A stretch of DNA of 57,339 bases from Clostridiales bacterium (GCA_012735575.1 JAAYGY010000068.1:1-57339); one strand, 5' to 3'. Numbered from the stretch's first letter, positions 16,923 through 26,162 are shown. Numbers and translations are program-made. Notes: generated by a model not told the origin, from the sequence alone.

Positions 16923-17000
16923 ATGCTCAATAAAACCAGAATGTTGGTTGAGGCAGGTTTACTTATGGCTGTAGCTCAAATCTTAAGCTATTCTGTTTAA
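16923..17000 (+). pseudogene. Truncated thiT-like thiamine ECF transporter gene
   Basis: ATG 16923 opens 25 codons beginning MLNKTRMLVEAGLLMA and ending QILSYSV before TAA. This matches my recollection of the N-terminal helix of ThiT, the substrate-binding S component of the energy-coupling-factor thiamine transporter. Beyond this point no thiT-like reading frame continues. Together with the half riboswitch and terminator just upstream, it marks a decayed thiamine-controlled thiT locus. The product would be one membrane helix and inactive. Confidence 0.72.
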
Positions 17001-17067
17001 TCATGTTGAAATGTATAAGAGCAATACCACTTTGGATAAAAGATAATCCAGGGGCAGGACAGTATAA

Positions 17068-17096
17068 TTGATTTTACAATAGCATACTGATATAAT
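17068..17096 (+). promoter_or_regulatory. Promoter of the phosphohexomutase gene
   Basis: TTGATT (17068-17073), 17 bases, TATAAT (17091-17096), about 70 bases before the start codon. Confidence 0.75.
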
Positions 17097-17164
17097 TATT
17101 CGCGGATAAATGCAAAGACTAATGAACAGATTTATCAAAATGAAGTATCGGGAGGAACAACTAT

Positions 17165-18709
17165 ATGTTAAACAGGGACTGGAAAGCATTGCAAAATGGC
17201 AGCGATATCAGGGGAGTAGCCATTGAAGGAGTGGAAGGTGAGGAAGTAAATCTTACTGACGAAGTTGTGGAAAGACTTGGTTCAGCATTTGGCGCATGGT
17301 TAAGTGAAAAAACTAAGAAAGCGGGCAGTGATCTGAGAGTTGCCATAGGTACAGATTCAAGGCTGTCAGCATCCAGGGTTAAAAATGCAGCTATTAAAGG
17401 TCTTAACCTAGTCGGGGTTAAGGTATTCGATTGTGGCATGGCATCAACCCCTGCCATGTTTATGACAACTGTTACCCCTGGTTATGAATATGATGGAGCC
17501 ATAATGGTGACAGCTAGCCATTTACCCTTTAACAGGAATGGATTAAAATTTTTCACCAGAGAAGGAGGATTAGAAAGTAGGGACATAACTGATATACTTA
17601 TAAAGGCTCAAAACAAAGACTATACTGAGGCACAGATCCAAGGAAGTGTTAGTACCACAGATTTCATTTCAGTATACGCAGAAGGGTTGGTAGATAAGAT
17701 ACGACGAGAAGTAAATAATCCTGATAATTATGATCGTCCTCTTGAAGGCTTTAAGATAATAGTAGACGCTGGTAATGGTGCGGGCGGATTTTATGTAGAT
17801 AAGGTATTAGTACCTTTAGGAGCAGATACTACAGGCAGCCAATTTTTAGATCCTGACGGTACTTTTCCCAATCATCAACCAAACCCTGAAGATAAAGAAG
17901 CCATGAATGCTATTGTTAAAGCAGTCAAAGAAAGCAAGGCCGATTTTGGTATTATATTTGATGCTGATGTTGATCGGGCTGGAGCAGTTGACAGAAATGG
18001 TAATGATATAAACAGAAACAGGCTTATAGCTCTTATGTCAGCAATTGTTTTAGAGAAACATCCGGGTACTACTATAGTAACAGACTCCATAACCTCTACA
18101 GGACTTAAAGCCTTTATTGAAGAGGAATTAGGAGGCATACATCATAGATTTAAACGGGGATACAAAAACGTTATAATCGAGGCTATCAGACTTAATAATG
18201 AGGGCAGGGAGTGTCATTTGGCTATTGAGACCTCAGGACATGGTGCCCTAAAGGAAAACTATTTTCTAGATGATGGCGCTTATCTAATAACCACAATCCT
18301 AATAAAGATGGCGAGGATGAAAATCTATGAGAATAAAGGGATAGAAACCCTTATTGAGAATCTGGCTGAACCGGCAGAGGCCAAAGAATTCAGAATGAAT
18401 CTTTTAGTAGAGGATTTTAGTGAATACGGCCACAGCATTTTAAAGGATTTAGAGGCTTATGCTCAGCAATCGGAGGATTGGGAAATTGCTCCTGACAACT
18501 ATGAAGGGATACGGGTATCCTTTGATTCTGACAATGGGGATGGCTGGTTTTTACTCCGCATGTCCTTACACGATCCTTTAATGCCCCTTAATATAGAGTC
18601 CAACACCACAGGAGGCGTAAGAAAAATCGCATCAAAACTTCTGCCTTTTTTGAGTAAATATGATGGGCTGGACGTTAGTACATTAAATAGCTATGTTAAT
18701 GAGATATAA
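17165..18709 (+). CDS. Phosphoglucomutase/phosphomannomutase family protein
   Basis: Enzymes of this family interconvert hexose-1- and hexose-6-phosphates through a phosphoserine. The 514-residue product has the phosphoserine loop TASHLPFNRNG with Ser118, the metal loop DADVDR starting at Asp266, the sugar-binding loop ETSGHGALKEN, and a C-terminal phosphate-binding domain. Substrate preference (glucose, mannose or another) cannot be read from the sequence. ATG 17165 follows GGGAGGAA. It has its own promoter and terminator and is monocistronic. Confidence 0.9.
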   Translation: MLNRDWKALQNGSDIRGVAIEGVEGEEVNLTDEVVERLGSAFGAWLSEKTKKAGSDLRVAIGTDSRLSASRVKNAAIKGLNLVGVKVFDCGMASTPAMFMTTVTPGYEYDGAIMVTASHLPFNRNGLKFFTREGGLESRDITDILIKAQNKDYTEAQIQGSVSTTDFISVYAEGLVDKIRREVNNPDNYDRPLEGFKIIVDAGNGAGGFYVDKVLVPLGADTTGSQFLDPDGTFPNHQPNPEDKEAMNAIVKAVKESKADFGIIFDADVDRAGAVDRNGNDINRNRLIALMSAIVLEKHPGTTIVTDSITSTGLKAFIEEELGGIHHRFKRGYKNVIIEAIRLNNEGRECHLAIETSGHGALKENYFLDDGAYLITTILIKMARMKIYENKGIETLIENLAEPAEAKEFRMNLLVEDFSEYGHSILKDLEAYAQQSEDWEIAPDNYEGIRVSFDSDNGDGWFLLRMSLHDPLMPLNIESNTTGGVRKIASKLLPFLSKYDGLDVSTLNSYVNEI

Positions 18710-18740
18710 GCAGGGCTATACCCTGCTTAATTTTTTTTTT
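18708..18740 (+). terminator. Terminator after the phosphohexomutase gene
   Basis: AAGCAGGG (18708-18715) and CCCTGCTT (18721-18728) with a 5-base loop, followed by a ten-base T run. Confidence 0.9.
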
Positions 18741-18767
18741 GCAAATAAAGAACTTTTATGTTAGAAT
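18739..18767 (+). promoter_or_regulatory. Promoter of typA
   Basis: TTGCAA (18739-18744), 17 bases, TAGAAT (18762-18767) with an extended TG upstream. The -35 box begins in the T run of the preceding terminator. Confidence 0.6.
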
Positions 18768-18886
18768 TTTTTAGTCAAAGAGAATTGTAAAGAGAGTTAA
18801 ATATTCATAGTAAGGTATGCTGTTTAAATGATCTAAAGAGAATAAAAGTTAAAGATATAAACTAGAATAGAGGGATAAGATATAAA

Positions 18887-20707
18887 ATGAAGAATAGACA
18901 TGATATTAGAAATATAGCAATTATAGCTCATGTTGATCATGGAAAAACTTCCTTAGTTGATCAGCTATTGAAGCAAAGTGGTGTTTTCCGTGAAAATCAG
19001 CAGGTGGAAGACAGGGTAATGGACTCAAATGATATTGAAAGAGAGCGGGGAATCACCATATTATCTAAAAACACTGCCATATCATATAAAGGTGTAAAAA
19101 TAAATATAGTAGATACCCCGGGACATGCTGACTTTGGTGGAGAGGTTGAGCGGGTACTAAAGATGGTAGATGGTGTTCTTCTATTAGTAGATGCTTTTGA
19201 AGGTCCAATGCCACAAACCAGATTTGTGTTGTCCAAAGCTTTGGAGTTAGGTCATCCTATTGTGGTGGTAGTCAATAAAATAGACAGGCCCGACGCCAGA
19301 CCTGAACAGGTGGTGGATGAGGTACTGGAGCTTCTTATAGATTTAGATGCAGATGAAGAACAGTTAGACTGTCCTTTTGTATTTGCCTCAGCCAAAGAAG
19401 GCAGGGCATCCTTGAGTGTTAAAGACCAGGGGCGTGATATGACTCCTCTTTTTGATACTATATTGGAATATATACCAGGACCAAAAGGAGACAGCCAGGG
19501 TCCTCTTCAAATGCTGGTATCCACAGTAGACTATAACGATTATGTAGGTAGGATAGCAATAGGTAAAATTGAAAGGGGTCAAATAAATGTAGGCCAGGAA
19601 ACTTTGCTGTGCAACTATAGTGGAGGGGATCCTTCCAAGGTTAAGATAACCAACCTGTATTTATTTGATGGTTTAGAAAGGAAAGCAGCCAAGTATGCAG
19701 AAGCAGGAGATATTGTTGCAGTATCCGGTGTAGAGGGAATAAATATAGGGGATACCATATGTGATGTAGACCATCCTGAGCCCTTGCCTTTTGTAAAAAT
19801 ATCCCAGCCTACTATTTCTATGACTTTCTCGGTTAATACCAGTCCCTTTGCTGGTCAGGACGGTAAATATGTCACTTCCCGGAATTTAAGGGAAAGACTT
19901 TTCAAAGAGAGATATACTGATGTAAGTCTTAGGGTAGAAGAAACGGATTCTCCTGATGCCTTTATAGTATCAGGAAGAGGTGAGTTGCACCTTTCCATAT
20001 TGATAGAAAATATGAGAAGGCAGGGCTTTGAATTCCAAGTTTCTAAGCCAACTGTTATCTATAAAACTATTGATGGAAAACTTCATGAGCCCATGGAAAA
20101 GGTATTAATTGATGTTCCTGATGAAAATATGGGTACAGTAATAGAGAAACTGGGAAGAAGAAAAGGCGAAATTTTAAGTATCAAAGAAAGTGGAGGAGGA
20201 CGGGTTAAACTAGAATTCTCCATACCTTCAAGAGGGCTTTTTGGATATCGTTCTGAATTTTTGACAGATACCAGAGGAGAAGGAATTATAAACTCCATAT
20301 TTGACGGATATCAGCCCTACAAGGGAGATATACCATCAAGGCAGCATGGTTCACTGGTTGCCTTTGAACAGGGAGAGGCTGTAACCTACGGATTGCATAA
20401 TGCTCAGGAGAGGGGAACTTTGTTTATTGAGCCTGGCACAATGGTGTATGAAGGAATGGTAGTGGGTCAAAATCATCGCCAGGGTGATATAGAAGTAAAT
20501 GTGTGCAGAAAAAAGCATGTTACAAATATTCGGGCAGCAGGTTCAGATGAGGCACTGCGATTAACGCCGCCACGAAAACTGTCCCTGGAGGAAGCACTGG
20601 AGTTTATTGACGATGATGAATTAGTAGAGGTTACCCCTAAGAATATTCGTATACGCAAAAAAATACTTAATACTTCCCAAAGAAAAAGACAACAAAAGAA
20701 AAATTAG
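18887..20707 (+). CDS. typA: Translational GTPase TypA/BipA
   Basis: TypA/BipA is a ribosome-binding GTPase involved in 50S assembly and stress adaptation. The 606-residue protein has G1 AHVDHGKTS, the switch region [26 protein letters not shown] as G3 and [10 protein letters not shown] as G4. Domains II, III and V follow, with the BipA-specific C-terminal domain ([29 protein letters not shown]). Length is typical. It is monocistronic. Confidence 0.97.
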   Translation: MKNRHDIRNIAIIAHVDHGKTSLVDQLLKQSGVFRENQQVEDRVMDSNDIERERGITILSKNTAISYKGVKINIVDTPGHADFGGEVERVLKMVDGVLLLVDAFEGPMPQTRFVLSKALELGHPIVVVVNKIDRPDARPEQVVDEVLELLIDLDADEEQLDCPFVFASAKEGRASLSVKDQGRDMTPLFDTILEYIPGPKGDSQGPLQMLVSTVDYNDYVGRIAIGKIERGQINVGQETLLCNYSGGDPSKVKITNLYLFDGLERKAAKYAEAGDIVAVSGVEGINIGDTICDVDHPEPLPFVKISQPTISMTFSVNTSPFAGQDGKYVTSRNLRERLFKERYTDVSLRVEETDSPDAFIVSGRGELHLSILIENMRRQGFEFQVSKPTVIYKTIDGKLHEPMEKVLIDVPDENMGTVIEKLGRRKGEILSIKESGGGRVKLEFSIPSRGLFGYRSEFLTDTRGEGIINSIFDGYQPYKGDIPSRQHGSLVAFEQGEAVTYGLHNAQERGTLFIEPGTMVYEGMVVGQNHRQGDIEVNVCRKKHVTNIRAAGSDEALRLTPPRKLSLEEALEFIDDDELVEVTPKNIRIRKKILNTSQRKRQQKKN

Positions 20708-20775
20708 AGTTAATGGTGATGCCGCCTCCGCTCAAGCCTGATTTAAAGTATAAAACTAAAAATTAAAAATATTAC

Positions 20776-20804
20776 TTGGTAAGAAATTGGTAGTATGATA
20801 TAAT
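20776..20804 (+). promoter_or_regulatory. Promoter of the orphan P-loop gene
   Basis: TTGGTA (20776-20781), 17 bases, TATAAT (20799-20804), 49 bases before the start. Confidence 0.65.
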
Positions 20805-20852
20805 TATATTACTAAAGGAATAAAAAAAACAATATGGTGGGAGGCGGTTAAC

Positions 20853-21263
20853 ATGATACAAGCAGTGGTCGGCGGAAAAGGTACCGGCAAAACCAAAACC
20901 TTGGTGAACATGGCGAATAAGGCCTTAGAGGAAGCCAAGGGCGAGATTGTTTTTATTAGTGGTGAAAAACGTAGAATGATTGAGTTAAACCATAGAATTC
21001 GACTGGTCAGACTTAGAGAATTTGACATTAAGGACCTGGAGATGTTCTATGGTTTTTTAAATGGAATTATTGCACAGAACTATGATATCGAAATGATTTA
21101 CATTGATGGATTGTTGGAGTTCTTAAATGAAGACATTGCAAGTATTGGCGATTTCTTGTCGGATATGAACCGCATCTCTGAAAAGTTTAATATTAAATTT
21201 ATTATTTCTATGAACGGTGATCCTAGTAGCGTTCCTACCTTCTTGAAGGAGTATATAGCCTAG
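20853..21263 (+). CDS. Small P-loop ATPase of unknown role
   Basis: A 136-residue protein with Walker A GGKGTGKTK at residues 7-15 and a Walker B-like MIYIDGLLE in the middle. It reads as a compact RecA-like core without membrane segments or a DNA-binding domain. The conserved end of strand 2 is FISGEKRRM, and the C-terminal part (FIISMNGDP) looks like the sensor strand. ATG 20853 follows GGTGGGAGGCGG. It is monocistronic between typA and thrC, with its own promoter and two terminator-like hairpins behind. Similar clostridial proteins have, as I recall, been loosely labelled PilT-like, which is not justified here. Confidence 0.75.
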   Translation: MIQAVVGGKGTGKTKTLVNMANKALEEAKGEIVFISGEKRRMIELNHRIRLVRLREFDIKDLEMFYGFLNGIIAQNYDIEMIYIDGLLEFLNEDIASIGDFLSDMNRISEKFNIKFIISMNGDPSSVPTFLKEYIA

Positions 21264-21288
21264 GCGTGGTAAAAAAGAAGTAGTTGGG

Positions 21289-21322
21289 AAGCCGAGGGAC
21301 CACCATAACCCTTGGCTTTTCG
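21289..21322 (+). terminator. Terminator of the P-loop gene
   Basis: AAGCCGAGGG (21289-21298) pairs with CCCTTGGCTT (21309-21318), with one G-U pair, followed by a short T run. Confidence 0.7.
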
Positions 21323-21375
21323 TTTGAATGATTTATATGTAATAAGAATTTAACTGGATAATAAATTACTGGCTG

Positions 21376-21403
21376 CTTTCCAATAATACAGGAAAGTTTT
21401 TTT
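21376..21403 (+). terminator. Second terminator-like hairpin before thrC
   Basis: CTTTCC (21376-21381) and GGAAAG (21391-21396), followed by seven T. The stem is short. Confidence 0.5.
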
Positions 21404-21430
21404 GATGCTCTTTTTTGGGTTTTGCCAATA

Positions 21431-21459
21431 TTGACGCTAGTACCTGTGTAGGATATAAT
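21431..21459 (+). promoter_or_regulatory. Promoter of thrC-nadE
   Basis: TTGACG (21431-21436), 17 bases, TATAAT (21454-21459). I see no leader structure or threonine-rich leader peptide. Confidence 0.8.
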
Positions 21460-21508
21460 TTACTGAAAGATAGGTTAGGAATCAATGGAAGAATGGTGGA
21501 ATGGTAAT

Positions 21509-23044
21509 ATGGATTATTTAAGCACAAGAGATAGCAGCTTAAGATTAAGCTCCATGGAAATTATCAAGCAAGGTATATCATCAGAAGGTGGCTTGTTTGT
21601 ACCAGAATACATACCTAAGCTTAAAAACAATGATATAGATGATATGAGAAAGATGGATTATAGGCAGCGGGCTTACAAGGTACTTTCCTTGTTTCTTACT
21701 GATTATAGCCAGGATGATCTGAAGAATATAATCTCAGCCGCCTACAGGGAGGATAATTTTGACTGTCCTGAGATAGCTCCTGTAGCAAGTCTGGATAAAA
21801 ATCTTTTTGTTCAGGAACTATGGCACGGTCCCACTTATGCCTTTAAGGATATGGCTCTTCAGATCCTTCCTCACTTAATGACCACTGCAGCATATAGAAC
21901 CGGAGACGATAAGGAGATAGTTATCCTTGTTGCAACTTCAGGAGATACGGGCAAAGCAGCTTTGGAAGGATTTAAGGATGTGGACGGAACTCAGGTTATA
22001 GTATTCTATCCTGATGGCGGGGTAAGTAATATTCAAAAGCTACAGATGGTGACCCAGGAAGGAAAGAATGTGCATGTAGTAGCTATTGAGGGTAATTTTG
22101 ATGATACCCAGACAGCGGTAAAAACCATCTTTACAGATAGAGAATTCAACAAGAGCTTAGAAAAACATGGAAAAAGCTTCTCTTCAGCAAACTCCATTAA
22201 TTGGGGAAGACTAGTCCCTCAAATAGTCTATTATGTTTCTGCATATATAGATCTTATAGATAGCAAAGCTTTGGAAGCTGGAGAGGAATTTAATGTAGTA
22301 GTTCCTACAGGCAATTTTGGCAATATCCTGGCTGCCTATTATGCTAAGAATATGGGTATTCCCATAGGCAAGCTGATATGTGCCTCTAACCGAAACAATG
22401 TATTATCGGACTTTATAAAAAGTGGAGTATATAATATAAAAAGAGAGTTTTATAAAACCATTTCGCCTTCAATGGATATTTTAATATCCAGTAATTTGGA
22501 GAGACTATTATTTGAACTGTGTGATAGGCGGGAAGAACAAATTAAGAAATGGATGAAGGAGTTAAAAGAAACTGGTCAGTACCAGTTGGATGATCAAAGC
22601 CTTAAAAAGCTCCAATCTCATTTATGGGGAGGATACGCCAACGAGGAACAGACCCTGACAGCAATTGAAGATACCTATAACAGATATAATTACGTTATAG
22701 ATCCTCATACCGCTGTTGGAAAATGGGTATATGATGCATATAAAAAAGAAACTGGTGATAGCAGAAAAACACTTTTAGCATCTACCGCAAGCCCATTCAA
22801 ATTTCATGAAGATGTATTGCGTGCTATTCTGGAGCCGGAATCTCTTAGGGAGAAAGATGAATATCAGGGGCTGGAGATGTTGGAATCCATATCCGGGATG
22901 GAGATACCATCAGGTTTAAAGAATTTAAGAAACAAACCCATAGTACACAAGACTGTGGTTTCTAAAGAAAGAATAGGTCACGCAGTCAAAAATATTTTAA
23001 GATTAGATGGAGGAAGACATGAAGATAGCCATAGTACAGTATAA
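21509..23044 (+). CDS. thrC: Threonine synthase
   Basis: ThrC converts O-phosphohomoserine to threonine with pyridoxal phosphate. The 511-residue product begins MDYLSTRDSSLRLS, has the PLP lysine at Lys113 in GPTYAFKDMAL, and a glycine-rich phosphate loop in VPTGNFGNILAAY; it belongs to the longer threonine synthase subfamily. I prefer ATG 21509 as giving the family N-terminus, with GGTGG nearby; ATG 21485 is possible. No homoserine dehydrogenase or kinase is adjacent. Its 3' end overlaps nadE by 26 bases. Confidence 0.94.
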   Translation: MDYLSTRDSSLRLSSMEIIKQGISSEGGLFVPEYIPKLKNNDIDDMRKMDYRQRAYKVLSLFLTDYSQDDLKNIISAAYREDNFDCPEIAPVASLDKNLFVQELWHGPTYAFKDMALQILPHLMTTAAYRTGDDKEIVILVATSGDTGKAALEGFKDVDGTQVIVFYPDGGVSNIQKLQMVTQEGKNVHVVAIEGNFDDTQTAVKTIFTDREFNKSLEKHGKSFSSANSINWGRLVPQIVYYVSAYIDLIDSKALEAGEEFNVVVPTGNFGNILAAYYAKNMGIPIGKLICASNRNNVLSDFIKSGVYNIKREFYKTISPSMDILISSNLERLLFELCDRREEQIKKWMKELKETGQYQLDDQSLKKLQSHLWGGYANEEQTLTAIEDTYNRYNYVIDPHTAVGKWVYDAYKKETGDSRKTLLASTASPFKFHEDVLRAILEPESLREKDEYQGLEMLESISGMEIPSGLKNLRNKPIVHKTVVSKERIGHAVKNILRLDGGRHEDSHSTV

Positions 23045-24659
23045 TCCCAAAGTTGGGGATTTGAAAGGGAATATATCAAAAACCAAAGAGTTTATACAAA
23101 GGGCCAAGGAGGAAAACTGTGATTTGGTTGTTTTCCCTGAACTTAGCCTGACAGGATACCCTCCTAGGGATCTATTATTAAGGGATGACTTTATAAAGGC
23201 CTGTGACCGGGCTTTACAGGAGATAATTGATTTCACTCAGGGAATAGGAGTTATAATTGGCACGGTTATAGATGAAGGTAATGTTTTTTTACTGTATAAT
23301 AGCGCTCTTTTAATTGATGACAGGAAAATAATCGGAAGGGTAGACAAGAGTTTGCTGCCCAACTATGATGTATTTGAGGAAGCAAGATATTTTCAGTCTT
23401 CCAAGCAGGTAAAATGTATTGAATTTAAAGGAATGAGGCTGGGTATATCCATTTGTGAAGACATATGGAACGATGAGGATTTATTTGGTCAGGAGAGATA
23501 TGCCAGAAATATTTTGGATGAGCTCTATGCTGATAAACCTGATATATTTATAAATCTTTCGGCATCACCCTATCACTATGGTAAACATGAGATTCGAAAG
23601 GAAATGATAGCTCATTATACCCAAAAATATGGTATTCCTTTTGTTTATGTTAATCAGATAGGTGGCAACGATGAACTGGTATTTGATGGCTCCAGTATGA
23701 TATACAATGATCGAGGCCAGCTTATACTCCATGGCAAAACCTTTGAAGAGGATATGATTATTTATGACACTGATAAGTCCTACCCTGCGCTGTCAGACTG
23801 CAAAGAAGATATTTCCTGGATGTATCGAGGTTTAGTCTTTGGAGTGAAAGACTATTTCCATAAAAATGGCTTTAGTAAAACCCTTCTTGGGTTAAGTGGC
23901 GGTATAGATTCTGCTTTAGTAGCCTGTATTGCAGCTGATGCCCTAGGTAGGGAAAATGTACTTGGTGTGATGATGCCATCAAGATATACCTCCCGGGAGA
24001 GTAAGGATGATGCAAGGCAGTTAGCAAAGAACTTGGGTATAGAATACAGGGAGATTTCCATTGAAAAACTATTCGATGAGTATATGAGCATATTCAATCC
24101 GGAAGGGAAAATTCATGGTGATTTGGCAGAAGAGAATATACAGGCCCGTATCAGAGGTAATCTTTTAATGTTTATATCAAACAGGGAAGGCAGGGTATTG
24201 TTGTGTCCTAGCAATAAGTCAGAAATAGCTGTAGGCTATTCTACCCTATATGGTGACTCTTGTGGCGGACTTGCCGTTATTGGCGATGTCCTAAAGTCAG
24301 AAGTATATGAACTGTGCAGATATATAAATCGAGACATGGAGATAATACCCAATAATATTATAACCAAGGCACCAACGGCTGAACTGCGAGAGGGTCAAAA
24401 AGATGAAGACTCCTTACCCCCCTACTCTATACTTGACAAGGTTTTGAAAATGTATGTTGAGGACAGAGTGTCTTTAGAAGAAATTATAGACAAAGGATAT
24501 GATAGGCAAACCGTCTATCGAATAATAGGTATGATAGACAAAGCTGAGTACAAACGCAGACAAATACCCCCTATTATAAAACTCAGCCACGGAGATTTTG
24601 GTATGGGAAGAAAACATCCTGTGGTTCATGGATTCAGGCCGGAAGTGTATGAGCAATGA
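23019..24659 (+). CDS. nadE: Glutamine-dependent NAD+ synthetase
   Basis: NadE amidates deamido-NAD to NAD. The 546-residue protein is the two-domain type: an N-terminal nitrilase-like glutaminase with Glu41 in FPELSLTGYPPRDLL, Lys110 in VDKSLLPNYD and Cys146 in GISICEDIW, then the synthetase domain with the SGGIDSA pyrophosphate loop from Ser293. ATG 23019 has GGAGGAAG just upstream within thrC. The last bases overlap the DUF503 gene in an ATGA arrangement, indicating translational coupling. It works downstream of NadD. Confidence 0.96.
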   Translation: MKIAIVQYNPKVGDLKGNISKTKEFIQRAKEENCDLVVFPELSLTGYPPRDLLLRDDFIKACDRALQEIIDFTQGIGVIIGTVIDEGNVFLLYNSALLIDDRKIIGRVDKSLLPNYDVFEEARYFQSSKQVKCIEFKGMRLGISICEDIWNDEDLFGQERYARNILDELYADKPDIFINLSASPYHYGKHEIRKEMIAHYTQKYGIPFVYVNQIGGNDELVFDGSSMIYNDRGQLILHGKTFEEDMIIYDTDKSYPALSDCKEDISWMYRGLVFGVKDYFHKNGFSKTLLGLSGGIDSALVACIAADALGRENVLGVMMPSRYTSRESKDDARQLAKNLGIEYREISIEKLFDEYMSIFNPEGKIHGDLAEENIQARIRGNLLMFISNREGRVLLCPSNKSEIAVGYSTLYGDSCGGLAVIGDVLKSEVYELCRYINRDMEIIPNNIITKAPTAELREGQKDEDSLPPYSILDKVLKMYVEDRVSLEEIIDKGYDRQTVYRIIGMIDKAEYKRRQIPPIIKLSHGDFGMGRKHPVVHGFRPEVYEQ

Positions 24660-24943
24660 GAATGTTTATTGCTGGTGCCGAGATAGAGCTGTTGTTATAC
24701 GAGTCACAATCACTGAAGGAAAAAAGAAAGATTGTCAACAGCCTTATTGCAAAAATACTCAATCAATTTAATGTAGCCATAGCAGAGATTGATTATTTGG
24801 ATACCTGGCAACGCACAAGTTTAGGGCTTGCATGTGTTGCCAATTCATCAAAACATGCTCAAAAACAACTGGATAAGGTTTTAGAATATATAGAACAGGA
24901 TGGACGTTTTGAGATTATAAATATATACAGGGAAGTATTCTAA
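24656..24943 (+). CDS. DUF503 (YlxP-family) protein
   Basis: A 95-residue DUF503 protein with the family pattern: an N-terminal strand, the motif SLKEKRKIVNSLIAKI, a VAIAEIDYLDTWQ strand-turn and a C-terminal HAQKQLDKVLEYIE helix. It looks like a small ferredoxin-like fold. Relatives sit near infB and rbfA in Bacillus (YlxP), hinting at a ribosome or RNA link that has not been established. It is the third gene of the thrC-nadE operon. The gap after it (24944-25140) has no clear gene or terminator, only a weak GGCAAT/ATTGCC hairpin near 25091-25117. Confidence 0.85.
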   Translation: MRMFIAGAEIELLLYESQSLKEKRKIVNSLIAKILNQFNVAIAEIDYLDTWQRTSLGLACVANSSKHAQKQLDKVLEYIEQDGRFEIINIYREVF

Positions 24944-25154
24944 AATAACACAATGTGTTTTGATGGCAATAGCTATTAAAAGCAAAGAATTAAGAAAAAC
25001 GTTAGTTAAATCATAGAACAAATTTTATATGAAATAAATATATTAAAGAGATGGATTAAAAATCAGCAAAAGTGTGTATGTATAGTAATAGGCAATGTCA
25101 AATATTTGTTAATTGCCCCAGTATAGTTGAAACTGCTTGAAGGGGGGATAGGCT

Positions 25155-25493
25155 ATCAAAATATATCGAGATAACAATACAGTTTTTGTTCAACCAAAAG
25201 AAACCATATCCTTTTTGACCATGGACCAGATAAAAAAACAGGTTTATGATTTTATAAATCCTGATGACACTGTATTAGTGGTAGATCTTTCAAAGGTAGA
25301 CTTTATAGATAGTTCAGGTTTAGGTCTTTTGATTTCCTTTCTTAAACATATGAAAAGTCGTGGGGGAAAAGTGGTTTTAGAATACCCCAAGCTAGGTGTA
25401 CAGAAACTACTGGAAATGACTCGAATAGATGAGCTGTTTGAAGTCAAGAAAAGACCGGAGCCCACTACGGGCAGTTGGGAAGAATTTATGTGA
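25155..25493 (+). CDS. STAS-domain protein (anti-sigma-factor antagonist-like), non-canonical start
   Basis: A single STAS domain of about 112 residues with the phospho-acceptor region VDFIDSSGLGLL (Ser53) and the second half MKSRGGKVVLEYP. Family members bind anti-sigma kinases of the SpoIIAB/RsbW type, but none is encoded nearby. The first strand (IKIYRDNNTVFVQPKE) is encoded from 25155, yet that frame has no ATG, GTG or TTG before TTG 25215, which would cut off this strand. A strong AGGGGGGA (25141-25148) lies 7 bases before ATC 25155, so an AUC start, or a sequence error, is likely. A 20-residue tail ends in SWEEFM. Confidence 0.75.
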   Translation: MKIYRDNNTVFVQPKETISFLTMDQIKKQVYDFINPDDTVLVVDLSKVDFIDSSGLGLLISFLKHMKSRGGKVVLEYPKLGVQKLLEMTRIDELFEVKKRPEPTTGSWEEFM

Positions 25494-25504
25494 ACAGTAT
25501 AAAC

Positions 25505-25550
25505 ACCGAATATGCATTTTTATATTTGCATATTCGGTTTTTTCTTTTTT
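25505..25550 (+). terminator. Terminator of the STAS gene
   Basis: ACCGAATATGCA (25505-25516) and TGCATATTCGGT (25527-25538) form a 12-bp perfect stem followed by a T-rich run. Confidence 0.9.
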
Positions 25551-25648
25551 AGTTAAATGATTAACAGGATGATAGATTGGTCATGCTCACCTTGCTGTCT
25601 GGTTGCATAGTATGTAAACAAAATACATTTATATGGAGGGAGTAGAAC

Positions 25649-25873
25649 ATGATTGACGGATATCCATATAATCAACCTATAATCCCCTGGGATAAAAATT
25701 ATCCTATAACTTCATATATACCTCCATTTCCGCCCAATTCAAAGCTGGCACGAGCCTATTTTATCTATCAAAGGTATACAAGAAGTTATCCCCCAAAAGA
25801 AGCATTGGACAAAGGGACAATGTTTCCTGAACTATATAGTCCTTATCCTTATCACAACAGGAAGGGCATATAA
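25649..25873 (+). CDS. cotJA: Spore coat protein CotJA
   Basis: CotJA is a small coat component made in the mother cell during sporulation. The 74-residue product is proline- and tyrosine-rich and has the family blocks LARAYFIYQRYT and KEALDKGTMFPELYSPY. ATG 25649 follows GGAGGGAG. It is the first gene of cotJABC, 15 bases before cotJB. A sigma-E promoter is expected upstream; I could not place one convincingly. Confidence 0.9.
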   Translation: MIDGYPYNQPIIPWDKNYPITSYIPPFPPNSKLARAYFIYQRYTRSYPPKEALDKGTMFPELYSPYPYHNRKGI

Positions 25874-25888
25874 AGGAGGATGAGATTC

Positions 25889-26146
25889 ATGAGAAATAAT
25901 GATAGGACTAAACTTTTGGATGAAATTCGTGCTATAGAATTTATGACCGTGGAGTTGAATTTATATTTAGATACACATCCCGATGATCAAAAAGCATTGA
26001 ATGATTATAATTCCTATACCAAGCAGTTAATGGCCTTAAAGGATGAATATCAAAGACGCTACGGTCCCTTAAGTAATTTTGGAACCGCTGTTAGTGATTA
26101 TCCCTGGGCTTGGATAAATAGTCCCTGGCCATGGGAATTTGATTAA
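25889..26146 (+). CDS. cotJB: Spore coat protein CotJB
   Basis: An 85-residue CotJB protein, with a helical core (LLDEIRAIEFMTVELNLYLDT, PDDQKALNDYNS) and a tryptophan-rich C-terminus (YPWAWINSPWPWEFD). The start is ATG 25889 with AAGGAGG 9 bases upstream; ATG 25880 touches that site and cannot be used well. The coding end overlaps the cotJC ribosome-binding region. Confidence 0.9.
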   Translation: MRNNDRTKLLDEIRAIEFMTVELNLYLDTHPDDQKALNDYNSYTKQLMALKDEYQRRYGPLSNFGTAVSDYPWAWINSPWPWEFD

Positions 26147-26162
26147 AGGGAGGAATAATCAC

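Noticed and set aside
25560-25648. Sigma-E promoter for cotJABC
   Set aside because: GTCATG and CATAGTAT are present but 20 bases apart, too far for a sigma-E promoter, so no site is called.
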